From Edaphochlamys debaryana (taxonomy: Eukaryota; Chlorophyta; Chlorophyceae; Chlamydomonadales): a stretch of DNA of 64,000 nucleotides. Where the stretch lies: NCBI GenBank assembly GCA_016858145.1, contig JAEHOE010000029.1:868001-932000 (forward strand). Reading direction: 5' to 3'. Positions 37,000 to 49,621 of the stretch are shown piece by piece. Under the pieces are notes generated by a model. The model did no database searches, had not been told where the DNA came from, and was given only the letters and a program-made list of their open reading frames with translations. The position numbers and the translations under genes are program-made. Each line of letters begins with the position of its first letter. Within the stretch, counting starts at the first letter, position 1.

Positions 37000-39900
37000 G
37001 GATGACCTGTTTGGGTCTGACCTTCTGGGATCGCTGCGCCTGGTGCCTGCCAACGCCTTCGGGGTCGCTGCGGCAGCTGGCGGCGCGTCGAGCGCTAGTC
37101 AGCTGGAGGCGACGGGGAGTGGCGGCGTTGAGGCGGCGGCACAGCCCTGGCGGTGCGCGACGGCGCCTCTGAGCCACGTGCCGACGGGCTCGACACAGGC
37201 GGCGGCGCCGCCGCCCTTCCTCTCGCAATCATCAGGGCAGCAAGCCGTGACGAAATCAACTAGTGGTGGCGGCGGCGAGGAGAACGGCCGCGCAGGCAGC
37301 GACCATGGCAGCACGGCCGCCGCCGCCGCCGTTGCCCCGCAGCGCCGCCGGCCGCCGCCTCGCGGTTTCTCCCTGACAAACGTGATCCGGCGCCTCGGGT
37401 CAAAGCGTGACGCCGACGTTGGGGCCACGGCTGCCGACGCCGCCAGCTGCAGCGGCGGCGGTAGCGCTGGCGGCGGCGGCGGCGGCTCGACTTGCGCCGC
37501 TGGATCGTCCCCTGGTGCTGGCGTCGCCGCCAGGTCCGTCACCCTGGCCACGCTCTCGCGCCACCGCGCCTCTTCAACTGCCGACGGCGCGGCCGACGGC
37601 GGCGTGACTAATGAGGACAGATCCAGCGGCGCCATGGGGGTCATGTCGGCGCAGATCGCGGCGCTCCGGGCTCATCTCTTGAATCCAGGTTCCAACCCCT
37701 TCCCCAACGTCGTCCCCAGCGCCCCACTGTCGCCTCCGTCGGGCGCTTGCTCGGGTGGCGGCGCCGCCACCGGGGGCCCGACCCCACGGCATAGCGTCGC
37801 CGGTGGCCCTTTGGCGGGCGCCGCCTCCCCCGCATGGTCTCCATCAGTCACGCCGCAGATTTCCATGGGCGGCGGCCGTACAGCCAACACGGCTGCCGGC
37901 GCAGTCGCGCCAGGTCCCTCACACAACGTGTGGTGCTCGTCCAGCCTGACAGCGCCGTCAAACATCGTGGGGGCTACGGCAGGCCTGGCGGCGGCGCCGA
38001 TGTCTCCCTTTTCCCCGGCGGGCAGCGGCAGCCCGCACAGCCCTGGCGCCGCCGCCGGCGCGCCCAGCCGGCTCTTCGGTTCTGGCGGCAGGGCCGGCAG
38101 TCGACTGGCGCTCGCCTCGTCTGCCGCGTCAGCTGTTGCTAGGAGCAATGATGGCACTTCGGAGGACGGCGCCGCCGCTATGGATGGTATCGAAGCGCCG
38201 GCAATGATGTTGAGCCCGACAACCGGCCGGCGGCGGCCGGTGCGGCGCAGCATGTCGCACGAGTGCGTCATGAGTGCGAGATTCGCCGGGGCCACTGTCG
38301 TACCCGCCGCCGCCAGCATTAGTCACGGCGCCGGCGGCCCCACCAGCCCCAGCGCCCTGCCCATCTACCGTACGTCCGTACAGGGCCGTACGCCGCTGAG
38401 CCGCATGGCGAAAACCACCTCCAACGGCGATATGTCCCACCTCCAGACCTCCGGCCCTTCAACTCCCACCGCCGCCGCCGCCGCGGCGGCGGCGTCTGGC
38501 CTGACTAATGCGGACTCAGTCGCACGGGCGGCCCTGATGAACGCAATGGCGGCGACGGCGCCCCTGAGCTCACGGGTGGCGCGGAGCCGTTCATCTTCCA
38601 TGAAGATCCTGCCGGTCGACGGTCACATCATGATCGAGCCATCGTCGTACGACCCGGCGCCTGTACGACAGAGTACGGCCGGGAGCTCACTGAACGGGGC
38701 CGCTGGCGGCGCCGGCAGCGGCCAGAGCTCGGCCAACGTCAGCGCCGCTGGCGACGCCAAGCCGGCGGCGCCACGCCGGCGGCCCGTCCGCCGCGCCGCG
38801 ACGTTCCTGCTCGGCGGCGGTGGCGGCGGCGCCGCCAGTGGCGGCAGCGGCCTGTTCGAGCGGGTCGCATCTGTCATGTGGGACGGTGGGGCTGCCGCGG
38901 CGCCATCCCGAGGGCTGACACGCCAGGACTCAAACGGCACGGGCGGACGGCGCGACAAGGAGAGGGAGAAGGAGAAGGACAGGCAGAGGGAGGGCAGCGG
39001 CGGCAGCGGTGGGCTGGGCGGCTTGCTCGGCCAGGCCGCCGACGCCGCGCTTGTGTCGTACAAGGCCCGTCAGGCCGCCACGTCAGCCGCCGCCGCCGCC
39101 CTCGCCACGGCCAGGGCTGAGGCCGGCGGCGCCCCCGCCTCGCCACCCGCCATCCCCGCCGCAGCAACCCCCTCCTCCGCCGCCGCCGCTGCTACCGCCA
39201 CCTCTGGGACTGCAAATGCCGCAGCCTCAGCGATGGCGACGGCGGCGGTTGCCACGCGGCGGCTGTTCCGGGCGGCTCCCCGGCGCACGCAGAGCTCCCT
39301 CGGCGACGTTCGGGGTGCGAGCTCGGGGCAAGTTCCCAACTCGCCCAAGTCCCCGCCTGGCACGTGAGTCCCCTTGTGGCTTGAGGAACGGGGCTGCTGA
39401 GAAGCTACTGTAGGGGTCCGCGCGTGTGTGCATGGCAGGGGGAAACGGGATGTGTGGAAACAGAGAGCTCTGGCTTGCAGCTCTCCTGCCCGCCCTTCCC
39501 TCAACCATTTTTCGTTGTCTTTTCCCTGCCCCGCAGCGCTCGCGGCTCCTCGTCTTCCTCGCAGATCCCACCTCAGGTGGTTCCGCTGCGCACCGCAAAG
39601 CCCCCCTCCCGCCGCCGCCTAGCGCTCCTTCGCATGCCCGGAAGCACCGACGCCGGCGGCGGCGGCAGCGGCGGCGGCGGTGGCCGCCACGGAGCCGCCG
39701 ACGTGGCGGAGCTGCCTGCGGACGGCGACCACAGCCCGGACGCTGAGTCAGACTTCACGATGTACGGCGAGTATCCGTACAGGACGCCGTACAACGGCCT
39801 CATGTCGCCCGTGCTGGCGGCGTCGCCGGGGTCGCCGCTGCCGCCGCCGCCGCCGCCCGCCGAGGCCCTCCAGGTGCGGTACGAAACTTCTTGACTGCTC

Positions 39901-41336
39901 ACATGCTTTGCCTTCACCTCTCACATCCGCCATCAACAAGCAGTTGCTACACCCGTGTGAAGCGCGCCGTTCAAACACAGCAACACCCGTGAACCTTTCA
40001 ACTCCTGCCGTACGCACCGCAGGCCTTGGAGGCGGCGGGCGCGCGGCCGCCTGTGTCGGTGGAGGCCCTGGCGGAGGCGGAGGTGGTGGCGCGGGCGGAG
40101 GCCCTGCTGTCCCCGGACCGACGCAGCCCCGCCTTCGTCATGAAGCGGATTAGCCAGGCCAAGCAGGACCGGGCTGTGACGGAGGTGAGGGGCGCCGGGA
40201 GGGCAGGGGTGCAGGGGCGAGGGCATCGGGTTGCATCGGTGCAGACGTGTTGCGCTGCGTAACGCATGTGTTTCCGCTGGCTCATTGATCGCAAGACTAA
40301 CGCGCGAAAGTGCAGGAGTGCGACTGCCGCAGCAAGGACTGACTCAAGCCCCGTCGCTTGCTCACGCCCCGCCCCCCACTGTCCCAGGTCGCGTCGTGGC
40401 TGAAAGAAGCCCTCCGCCACCGCAGCTACAGCGGACCCAACGCAATGCCGTCACCCGGGGCCAACAGCCAACCGCTGCCCGTCGTACAGTCGCCGACCGC
40501 GGCGTACGGCGGCGGTGTCGTACAGTCGCTCAAGTCGCCCGATCACGTGGTGCCGCCGGCGCCGTTTTGCCGCATCAGCGGTACATCCGGTTCCATAATC
40601 TCGGGCGACTGCCTGGAAGGAGAGGGCGACGCATCGGAGTTTAGGTTGGGCCTGGCGCTCGAGAGCAACGCCGGAAGCCCGCGCGCCAGCGGCAGGCTTT
40701 GGCCGGCGGCCCTGGCTGCGAACCCGCCGCAGCTGAGGTGAGTCGCTGGGTGCGAACACGACAATAGCGGTTGGGAGGGGTGGAGGCGCGGGCTACTGAG
40801 TTGCTAGGGTTGTGGCATGGGGCGGGTGGAGCGAGAAGCGCTGGGGCGCCGGCCCTTGCCTAGGGACACGCCGCTACGATGGCGTGTTGGCTGACCTGCG
40901 TGAAACGGTTTCGGGCCGCGGGCGCCAAGCTCGCTCCCCAGTCCCGGGCAGCTCCACCCTGTCACACGTCGGGAATGCAGCATTCAGCTTGCCCACACCA
41001 CGTTCCCGACCACCCTGTGACCCCCCCACCCGCAGGTACTCACTCCCCGGCGGGGGCCTGGGAGGCACAGGCGCGGGCGTGGGCCCCGCACCTGGCTCGC
41101 AGGCGGGCTCTACCACGGGTATGGCCCCCTCACCCCGGGGCAGCCTCGGGGTCGCGGCGCCGTGGGGCTCTCTTCGGGCCCTGGCGGGCCCTGCCGTCGG
41201 CGGCGGCAGTGGCAACTTTGGTGGGTTTGGCAGGCCCTCGCCCGCGACATCGCCCATGGTGCGAATGGGCCGCAGCCGGGAGGAGGACGTGGAGGCACAT
41301 GCGCTCATGCAGGCCGGAGAACTGGACGAGCAATAA
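33547..41336 (+). CDS. Flavin-containing monooxygenase-like protein with long low-complexity tail
   Basis: Eleven phase-consistent exons: 33547-33700, 33780-33823, 33922-34089, 34335-34440, 34646-34737, 34905-35600, 35984-39363, 39537-39873, 40023-40184, 40388-40737 and 41036-41336, coding 1,929 residues. FMOs oxygenate soft nucleophiles using FAD and NADPH. Family signs are RPVVVVGDG joined to SDAVD (NADPH-binding fold), LYRGVAHPAAPGLVFVGHE, and the C-terminal AQVRWIVSLAAGLISLPP. The N-terminal FAD motif is degenerate (ALVIASGGRPARE rather than GxGxxG), so activity is doubtful. From about residue 480 the chain is Gly/Ala/Ser-rich with polyglycine runs. An in-frame ATG at 33457 is an alternative start; 33547 places the Rossmann strand near the N terminus. 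Confidence 0.7.
36200..39363 (+). other. GGC/GCC trinucleotide-rich disordered coding tract
   Basis: Most of the 3.4-kb exon of the FMO-like gene encodes Gly, Ala and Ser runs built from GGC/GCC triplets, for example an uninterrupted polyglycine at about 36969-37001. Interspersed basic-Ser motifs (RRPVRRSMSHE, RRPVRRAATFLL, FRAAPRRTQSSLGD) resemble kinase or 14-3-3 target sites; that reading is inference. Confidence 0.75.
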
Positions 41337-42935
41337 GCTTAACGACTAGCAATTAGTAACGGTTTCGGTTGGACGAGCAACCGCCCAGGAGTGCCTGGTG
41401 ACACGGTGGCACTGGCCGAGGGCGGTGTTTTGTGTGGGGAAGCGGGTACTCGGGGCTACTACCGTAAGTGTTGATGTGGGATTGCCTCGCTCGTGTCATT
41501 TAGTGCCTGGCTTGCGACGGCGGTGTGGGACGGCTGCCTCGGGCGGGGCAGGGCGGGGCACTGCAGCCTGTGATTGTGTGGGGAGGGGGCTGGAAGGCGG
41601 GGGCTCGTGTGAGGAGTTTGTACACGGGCTGGTCGCGCTCGTATCTTGACCCCTTTTAATCAAGCAAATGCGTCTGAACGCGGCTGTGGTGGATACTAAT
41701 TACGGATGTGGTCACACCGTAGGAGGCTTTCCAGCACTATTTCTACCATACCCTTTACTTATAGGCGTATTTCCTGACATGAGGGGCTCAACCCGGCCCC
41801 ATAGGTGCCTCATGTCAGCGGTTGCGTTGGTCGTGATATCTCTACTGTCGGGGGTGGTGGAGGCGGTGAGGTACGCCGACTCGGCTTTCCAGCCGCGGTT
41901 CTTCAAGTGTCATTTCATACCGTTATGCTTCTTGCCGTGTAGGCAGAAAGGACGGTGCCACGTGCGCGTGCCAGTTGGCACACCACAGTTGCTAGAGCCG
42001 AAATGCTCTCGGCAAGCCCTGGCGCTCCTAAGTTACGGTAGCCTGGGGCCAGAACGGGATCTGCAATCCCCAACGGCTTACCATCCATCGTTGCTTGGGC
42101 ACCTACCTTGGCCCGGTTTTGGCTTGCTGCGTGTACCGCACATGCCCCGTTTCAGAGTGTTGCTGTCCTTGTGTCGAGGCCTGCAAGGCTAGGTTGACGG
42201 CGACGCTGGCGGCGGCGCCCGCTAGGAGTGGTGGAGGCAGGGTCGGGTGCGGCGTTGGTGGAGGCAGGGCCCGGTGTGGCGAAGGACGGGCAGCTGTGTC
42301 TTGCTCAAGGCAAGGCGTTGGGCTTGAACAAGTCAAGGATGAGAAGGTCGCTTTGTTATCACTATGGAACGCGTAGGGCGTGGTTCGCATTCTGCCGCTG
42401 GATGCAGTCGGTTGTGAGCCGTACGGCTGGCGGTGGGCAGGCGCCGTTGCAAGAGGATCGGCCAACTTGCGTGCGGGACGGGCGGCAGTTCATCGATGAA
42501 CTACCGGTAGAGCAACATGGTTGTACCCTCCGTATCTCCCAGGTACCGAGGACTGCACACGGAACGCATCAGCATGCCAGAGTACCTGAGCGATAGTCTT
42601 GTTCACACATCAACAAAGCTTCAGCAATGGTCATGGCCCGTCTTTGAAGAATGTGCACAGCATGAAGGCTGAGCGTAGTACCCCAGCAGATGAATGCCGG
42701 CTTGTCAGCTTGGCCCATGTTCCCGATTTGCTTTGTTGACCCCTCTAACCAAAACACCACAGGGCATCTCCTTGAATCTATCTGAGGGGGCAATCTAGCT
42801 GAGGGGCCCGCGCAACAACCCTTTAGGCTCTCCCCATCCGGGTCCCGGGATGAAGACACGCCTACCATCCCTTGCTTCATTGCCCGGGCAGGGAGCCCCG
42901 TTCTGCTGCCGCATTGTGCAGGCGTATCAGGCTGC
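41337..42935. other. Convergent intergenic region
   Basis: Holds the 3' UTRs of the FMO-like gene (plus) and the binding-protein gene (minus). A 174-codon open frame at 41668-42192 has no recognisable domain and no splice-consistent neighbours, and I regard it as non-coding. Confidence 0.45.
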
Positions 42936-45900
42936 TCAGGGGGCGACCCAAGCATCGTAGTCGTTCTTGGTGGCATTGAAGGCGACCACAATCTGGGGCG
43001 GGAGGGTCGGGTGAAAGGGATGATGTTTGAGTGACGGGTGACAACGCAACATGACATGTTTGCGGTGAGCGGGAGAACAGTGGAGGGAGGCGTACAGCAG
43101 GGCACGGCACACAGCAACGGGCATTGTCCCTGTACTTGCTCTCTACCGCTGCGTCGTACTGTCGTACAAGTTGACTCACATAGTCGGAGCTCACGATGTC
43201 GCCGTACATGTCGAACTTGCTCTTGGTGCCCGTGTACGCCTCAAACGTGAAACCCTTGGCGCCAAGCGCCTGCGCGGGAGGGTAGGGCCGTCAGGAAAGG
43301 CAAGCATCAAGTGAGTAAACTGTGACCGCTGTATCAGGTGTGGGCGTGCTGAGAGCCAGGTGCTGAGAAGCCGTCGACGGGCAGCAAGGTAGGCGCAGGG
43401 AGCTACGCTTGTACGAGCGCCGACGGGAGGTGGCTCGGGCTGCGCCGACGGGAGGTGGCTCGGGCTGCGCCGACGGGAGGTGGCTCGGGCTGCGCCGACG
43501 GGAGGTGGCTCGGGCTGCGCCGACGGGAGGTGGCTCGGGCTGCGCCGACAGGAGGTGGCTCGGGCTGCGCCGACAGGAGGTGGCTCGGGCTGCGCCGACA
43601 GGAGGTGGCTCGGGCTGCGCCGACGGGAGGTGGCTCGGGCTGCGGCCCGTCCCTACCCCACTCAACTTGTGTACTGCAAGTGGTCTCCCGCCCCTTAACC
43701 CTTCACGACAACCGCCGAGCGCAGAGGCACAGCCTCTGGATGCACTTGGTTACCCAGGGGGGTTGGAACGAAACCCACGGGCACGGAAGATCCTGCCCCC
43801 CCCTGTAGTGCCCACCCGGTTGAGCTGAGTCGGTGTGGCCTTGTGCCCAGCAGCCTGAGCGGCACGAATGACGGCCGTGGCGGCGGTGTAGAAGGTGGCT
43901 GTCCGGGGCAGGGTTGAGGCGAGAGGTGGGAGTTACGATCAAGGTAGGGAGTGCAGATGGGAGGAGGGACACGGTTACCGGTAGTAGGCCAATCGGTGTC
44001 AAGAGCCCAGCCACTCAGCTCAGCCACCCGCGCGCAAGTATGGCCCTGGATCTCCGATTCATGACCAGCATGGCATGACTCATGCTTACTCTGGTAGCTG
44101 GCGTCGTACTTGACGTCCATATAGTCGAGGCCAAACATGGTCTTGTACTTCAGGTACGCCTGTACGACAACATTGGAAACCATCCCGTCAAATAGCAAGC
44201 GGGGATCCGAGGTCCAGCATATATGCCGGGTGATGGCGCTTACTCGGACCGCGCTTGCTCTGGTGAGTCCCCGCCTTACCTTGGTCGTCAGCTCCAGATC
44301 CGCGCTCGTGCTGAGGATGCCCTCTGACGAGGGGGGCATAGTGATGGATGAATGCGTGCATGATTCGCATGTTTCGGACACTCCTCCTCTCGCTCCCTCC
44401 TCTTGGCCGCGTGCTAGTTGTTCCTTGCCTTTGACCCTGGCTTACCAAGCATAGGGAAGGTAATCTTTCCGTCGGCGCCGGTAACGGCAAACGTGGCCTG
44501 AGCGTCAGAGCTCCAACCTGGCGGGTCCACACATCAAGTCGAAGGGCGCTCATGCGGAAACTGCCGGTACGCCCAGCAGAGCTCGTTGATATGTTGCAGA
44601 ACCCGTTGCATTGCCGGCGGGTGGGCCAGGGGCGTCTGCGCAATGCCTACCCAGCAGAAGCCTACCGGTACCCGCGGGCCTCGCCCTTGAGTCCGCGCAT
44701 CCTAGCTAACATCACCGCCCCGCCCCTCTAGGCACACTCTTTCCAGTCAGGTAGCAAGTCCGTTCGTTTCAGGCATGCCTTGCACGCACCGTTCATCATG
44801 ATGACGGGGAACTCGGGGTCCGCAGCCCTGGCCTTCCGGATGAAAGTCTCCTGCATGGCAGAGCGCGGGAGAGCTGTTCTCCCAAGGGCGGGTCGCGGGT
44901 GCGTTCCCCGATGACCCATCCGCCATCCCCCGTCCAGCCCACTCCTAATCCACAGCACCCCGCTACTCCTGCACTTGCTTCACGCGTAGCACGGCTGCCG
45001 TGAAGCCCATCACTCAAGTAAGCCCCGCCTTGCCTGAAGGAGGGGGTCGAGCCCGCCGGTGGCTGTGAACCAGATCGCATCGGGCTTGGTGGCGAGGGCC
45101 TGCAACAAACACGCACATGACAAACGGCGTGACGGCGTGAACGACATGGAGGTCATGGGCGAGCGGCGCCAACGGTGTCCGGGCCATTGACGAAAGGGAT
45201 CAAGCCGTACAAGCCTCATCAAGCTGCCGTACATGTACGCGAACCGTACCTCGTCGACCAGAGCGGCCAGCTCGTCAGTCGTGATGGTTTGCCAGGGGAA
45301 CTGGGGGTGACATGACCGAAAGGGGATAATGAACCCTGCACAACGAGACGAGCGTGCTGGAAGCTGCAGCATATCACCCAGGTGTGGCAGAGCACGCAGG
45401 CACCAGCGTTCGAAGCTCTTCGGCGGAGTGGATTGACGTGACAGAGGGGGTGGCCCTAGCGGAGCGCTCTCACCCGGGGGGGCAGATCCCCTGACTCCTT
45501 TGACCTTTGACCTTCCTCCCGTCCGTCCTTGGGACCCATCCCCGCTCGTCCTCACCATCTTGGCATAGGTAGAGGTGCCGCCGGCCTTGGTGTAAGCGTC
45601 CAGACCCAGGGCGTAATGGTCCTTCCCGATGAGGGAGTCTGCAGTCCCACGGGTCACCAGTATGGGCCAATTGACACCGCGGTCATGCACAGTGCGTGCG
45701 TCCCAACTCGTGCAAATTCGGGTGCGCAGATACCGTAATTCAGTACGTGGTTGGGATGCCGCCCAGCGACGGCGCGCACATGAGGCGGGTTGGGCGCATC
45801 TCACTCACTGTCGTACAGGAACGCAATCTTCTTGTACACGGGGGCCAGAGCTTTCATGATCAGATCCTCGGCGCCGCGCTGCGTGGGCGGTGGGGCGGGG

Positions 45901-47832
45901 TGGGGTGGGGTGGGGGTAAACGGGGGTGATGTGGGTTGGCGAGGCGCGTGCCCCGCCCTCATCGCCTAACACGCGCCGTAACATTGAGGCTGTTGGCCAA
46001 GCTGTTCTCGTCGTAACCCTATGCTACTCACAGGGCCGTTGACCGTGCGCCAAACGTACTCGCCGGCGTCTGCACACAAACGGGGCACGGGGGTTGGGAC
46101 CGGCGGGGCGTGTGAGAGGGGTAAGAGCAAGCACATGGTTCCCACGGCACGTGCACACGCACACGCGGGGCTTCCACTCGAGTCCCGTCCGGACAATACC
46201 TTCCCACCCTCCCACGAGGCCCCCAACGCATTCTGTCATTGCCGCCCTCAGCCTCCCAGCCCCCCTACCGGTACCCAGGGCAGGGAACACGCACGTCTGC
46301 CCACTCACATGACACGTTGAGCGCGCCGGAAGTCGCAGTGATCACAGGGACCTTGAGCTTGGCAATGGTGGGCGCAGCGCCGATGAGAACGCTGCGGATA
46401 CAGAGAGCGATGGCGGTTGAGGAAGAGCCTGCTGTGCGCGGTGACACGGATTCGCCGCGGCTGCCTGGCCAGGCCCCACCATGCCCGCATGACTCACCCC
46501 GAGCAAAAGCTGCCGACGATTGCCTTGACCTGCGCACGCACGACATGTACGACAAGTGTACGGTAAGGGCGTCATGAACTCCCTTGCCTGCCGTGTAGGG
46601 GAAGGGCTACAACTCTCTGTACGCCTCGACAACCCCTTGCCGTGTACCAACAGAAATCCCGTACGTACGGCACAGACCCTCCGTACGCACGTACCCCGTC
46701 CTCCTTGACGAGCTTCTCGAGTCCTGCGTCGATGGTCTCGGCGAAGCAGCCGATAGTGGACGTAACCAGCTCAATCTTGTAGCCTGCGTGCGCATCATTA
46801 AGGGTAGCAAGTGGGAAGCCATGGCAGTTATGAGGGGTAGATCAGGCAGTCAGCAGGGGGAGCACGCCAGGCGATTGGAGCTGATGCTGCTTCAAGTGCT
46901 GGGAATGCTGGGCATGCTGGGAGTGCTGGGAACAGGCAGCGGAGAGCAGGGGGCACGCCAGGCAGCGGAAGCGGGTGCAGCTTCGTTCTTCAGCTGGCCT
47001 CTCGTGTTCTCTCAACCTCGAGGCTTCGAAGCTGGTCAAGGAGTCTTGACTCTCCAGTGGGCAAGGCAGGCGTGGGTGCAGCTCGCAGGGGTGCGTGGGG
47101 ACGGGCCGCCAGGCCAAGCGGACCTGACAGCCTACCAAAGCTAGGATAAGCTCCGTCCAGCCAGCTAGGATATCGTTGTGGACCTGGAAGCCGACAGTCT
47201 TCTTTAATCTGGATCAACTCTTACCCCGGTCCATGGCCGCCCATGTGATGCCGTTGATCATTGAAATGGACTGACGTGCGGTGTCATCGTCCAGAGGCAG
47301 GCTCTCGTTGTAGGCTCCCAGGCACACGCCGATCTGAGGAGCAAAGGGGCACCGGATGCATGGATGACCGCTTGCTAGCGAGGTTGGAAGCAAAGGTGCG
47401 GTGCGGCAGGCAAAAAGCACGTGCACGGCTCGCGGTCTCGGTGAGCTAGCCCACCTTGAGGGGCTTGGGCTGGGCATACACGGCTGCAGGGCGGGGTTGT
47501 GGGCAGGTGGGGGGCGGGGTCGGCGGGTTTAGGAAATGAAAAACGAACTCACAAGCACCGCGGTTACACTCGGTCGGCGGGCGGTGTGCGGCCCTTAGGG
47601 CCTAAGGCCCTTGCCGGGTTTCGGGCCGCCTGCTCCGGAGCGGTTGGTGTACCCCGAAATACCAACTCTCATCCCGCTGACCTGTTCAGGCCTTGGCTCT
47701 GGCCCCGGTCACGAGGCCGTCACACAAAGGCGAACACGCGCGTTGCCAACTAGTAAGCGCTCACCCGGGATCGTTATGGCGACCGTCAGGGCCGCGACGA
47801 CCAGGACGGCTGTGATCCTTGGCGACATGGTA
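42936..47832 (-). CDS. Secreted type-1 periplasmic-binding-protein (ANF receptor/LivJ-like) protein
   Basis: The ATG at 47832 opens a signal peptide (MSPRITAVLVVAALTVAITI). Exons follow near 47486-47455 (AQPKPLK), 47336-47226 (IGVCLGAYNESLPLDDDTAR), 46780-46695 (ELVTSTIGCFAETIDAG), 46530-46499 and 46395-46317 (GSFCSG joined to VLIGAAPTIAKLKVPVITAT), 46070-46030, 45880-45810 (YKKIAFLYDS), 45700-45555 (WPILVTRGTADSLIGKDHYA), 45295-45250, 45100-45055 (KPDAIWFTATGG), 44850-44760, 44515-44450, 44330-44280, 44165-44090, 43905-43825, 43270-43185 and 42992-42936 (NATKNDYDAWVAP). The order of motifs matches the branched-chain amino acid binding fold, also used in eukaryotic receptor ectodomains. No membrane segment or kinase/cyclase follows, so a soluble secreted binding protein is likely. 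The ligand is unknown; exon ends are approximate. Confidence 0.75.
43418..43645 (+). repeat. 25-bp minisatellite, nine copies, in an intron
   Basis: Unit CGCCGACGGGAGGTGGCTCG plus GGCTG. Nine tandem copies; copies 6-8 share a G-to-A change (GACAGG instead of GACGGG), showing spread of a variant within the array. It lies between the two exons around 43.83 and 43.27 kb of the binding-protein gene. Confidence 0.9.
46896..46936 (+). repeat. Short GCTGGGAATGCTGGGCATG-type repeat in an intron
   Basis: Four to five imperfect units of about 9-10 bp (GTGCTGGGAAT and variants), in an intron of the binding-protein gene. Confidence 0.7.
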
Positions 47833-48917
47833 GAAAGTCTCAGCGAGCACTGCTGGAAGTCGTCCTGTTGGTTTCGGGAACAAGGGCCGGGGGGCCGGGG
47901 CGTTCGAGTTCATGCGACATGTGGGCCGGCTTTCGGCGTTCGGCTCACCCTGCGCCCCGAGATCCGTCAAGCTGCCTTGAGCAACTTGCGAGCTCCTCAC
48001 TCCCCCGCCCACCTCGCGTTGGCCAGGTCTAAGCGGCACGGCGACCTTGGCGAAGTCTGGAGTACGCCAGCCGTGCGAAGGCAGCTGTGTGCGTCAAACG
48101 CGCAAACCCCCGGACACACAAGTCTGGGATGTGGTCTACTTAACGTCTGTTGGCTGCGCGGGGGATTATCTGGCCGATGCTCCTCCGGATTGGGGGCGGG
48201 ATCGTAACGAAGGAGTGACCTGAGCCCGCCGCGGGAGCGACCGGACGGCACCCCGTGTCGTTGATCATGCTGTCCTTCTTACGCGACACCATGAGGTGCT
48301 TTGCAAGACAAGGACTTCGCGACGCCGCAGCGCGACAGTTAGGTCGCTCCTGACTTCGCTCCCAGGAGGTGGAGGCCGTTAGAGCGACCAAGCGCCTGTG
48401 GGCCAGCGCTTCAGAGCGCATCAGTTTTTACGAGCGTTAAAGACTGCCGGCCAGTTGGCGGGCACCCGTCTGGCGTATATCGCTCGGAACTTTGACACGA
48501 TTCACATCCTCTCCCCCGCGCCCACCTCGCCCCCGACACTGCTACATGGTAAGTATGTGTAAGGTTCGGTAGCTTATGCTGTAATTCAGGTTCTGAGCGG
48601 GACGGCCGCTCGTCGCCCCCTGCTCGCCACCCCTGTCCCTGTGTGGGTTGGACGGGATACCTTGCGAGCCGTCGCGGAGAGCTGACGCAGGCTGACGCCT
48701 GGCCATGGCGAGTCCGAGGCTTTCACGGTAACACGCGGGCGTGCTCTCCTACTCGCTTCCTACTGCATGCGTCAATTGTTGCCATGCCCTGGGCAGCAGG
48801 CGACTGGTTCCCCGGGCCGTGCCCTTGCGCACTCGCTTGCCTGGCACCCCTGTTCTTACCCCTGTCCCGACCTGTCCTCACCGTGTGTCCCCGCCGCAGC
48901 CAGTGCACTGAAGGCTG
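47833..48917. other. Intergenic: upstream region of the binding-protein gene up to the LINE
   Basis: No coding gene recognised. It contains a 55-bp dispersed repeat at 48800-48854, matching 23274-23328 at 48 of 55 positions without gaps. The left copy of the 9-bp direct repeat flanking the LINE is at 48909-48917. Confidence 0.5.
48800..48854 (+). repeat. Dispersed 55-bp repeat, copy 2 (copy 1 at 23274-23328)
   Basis: Both copies start GCGACTGGT and end CACCCCTGTT, with seven substitutions and no indels. Copy 1 lies in a non-coding part of the b561 gene; copy 2 lies just upstream of the LINE. Confidence 0.8.
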
Positions 48918-49621
48918 AAGGGTACCAAGGTGCCCCAACCAAACAGGTGGCGGAGCTCCGCACAGAACTCAAAGCCGCCAACAAGGAACTCAAGGAAAAG
49001 GCCTCAAAAGACATAAGCGAAAGACAAGCCAAAGCCAGGAAACAAGCCCAAGCCGAACTTGCAACACGACCCAGCAGAGCCCACAAGAAAATCTTCAACG
49101 CGGCCAACGAGGAACTGGAACGGGGCCTCCCAGCTGTTCAGCACCCGGACGGAACACACATGTGCACAGCTCCCCCAGACATCTTGGAAGCAGTCAGAGA
49201 GTACTTCTGGCGCATGGCACAACCGGTCAATGGCCGAAGGCGCACTGGGGCCTTCTTACCCAGCGACACCGAGCGGGGGTACCCCTTTGAAAGGGCAAAC
49301 GCCACAGACCGCTTTACCCTCACAAGTGCCGCAGACCCCACCCAGCACTCGCTGCTGGGAGCCATGGCAGATAAAGCCGCTTTTAACACATGTGTACAGC
49401 ACCTCGCCAGATCAAAAGCCCCTGGGCCAGACGGCATACCAAACGAGCTGCTGCAGTGCCTACCAGCAGACCTGCAGTGCACCATACACAACCTATTTAT
49501 AGTCATGTACGTTCAAGCCAAAACGCCCAAGGCCTGGACCGAGTCCACCACAGTGCCGCTGCCAAAGGACGGGGACCCTACGCTACTCAAGAACAAGCGA
49601 CCGATTGCCCTAGCCAATAAA
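48918..49621 (+). pseudogene. LINE ORF, 5' piece: coiled coil and first RT blocks
   Basis: Open frame rich in Lys/Glu/Ala (ELKAANKELKEKASKD), then SKAPGPDGIPNEL (RT block 1) and RPIALAN (RT block 2), where it runs into the nested insertion. The reading frame resumes only after the insertion and needs a further one-base shift. Confidence 0.8.

Noticed and set aside
41668..42192. 174-codon open frame after the FMO-like gene
   Set aside because: No domain or splice partner; lies where both convergent 3' UTRs are expected.
43418..43645. CRISPR-like array
   Set aside because: Units are directly adjacent without spacers, in a eukaryotic intron.
43409..43828. Repetitive RRREVARAAPTGGGSGC-type frame over the minisatellite
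   Set aside because: Created by translating a 25-bp intronic repeat; antisense to the binding-protein gene.
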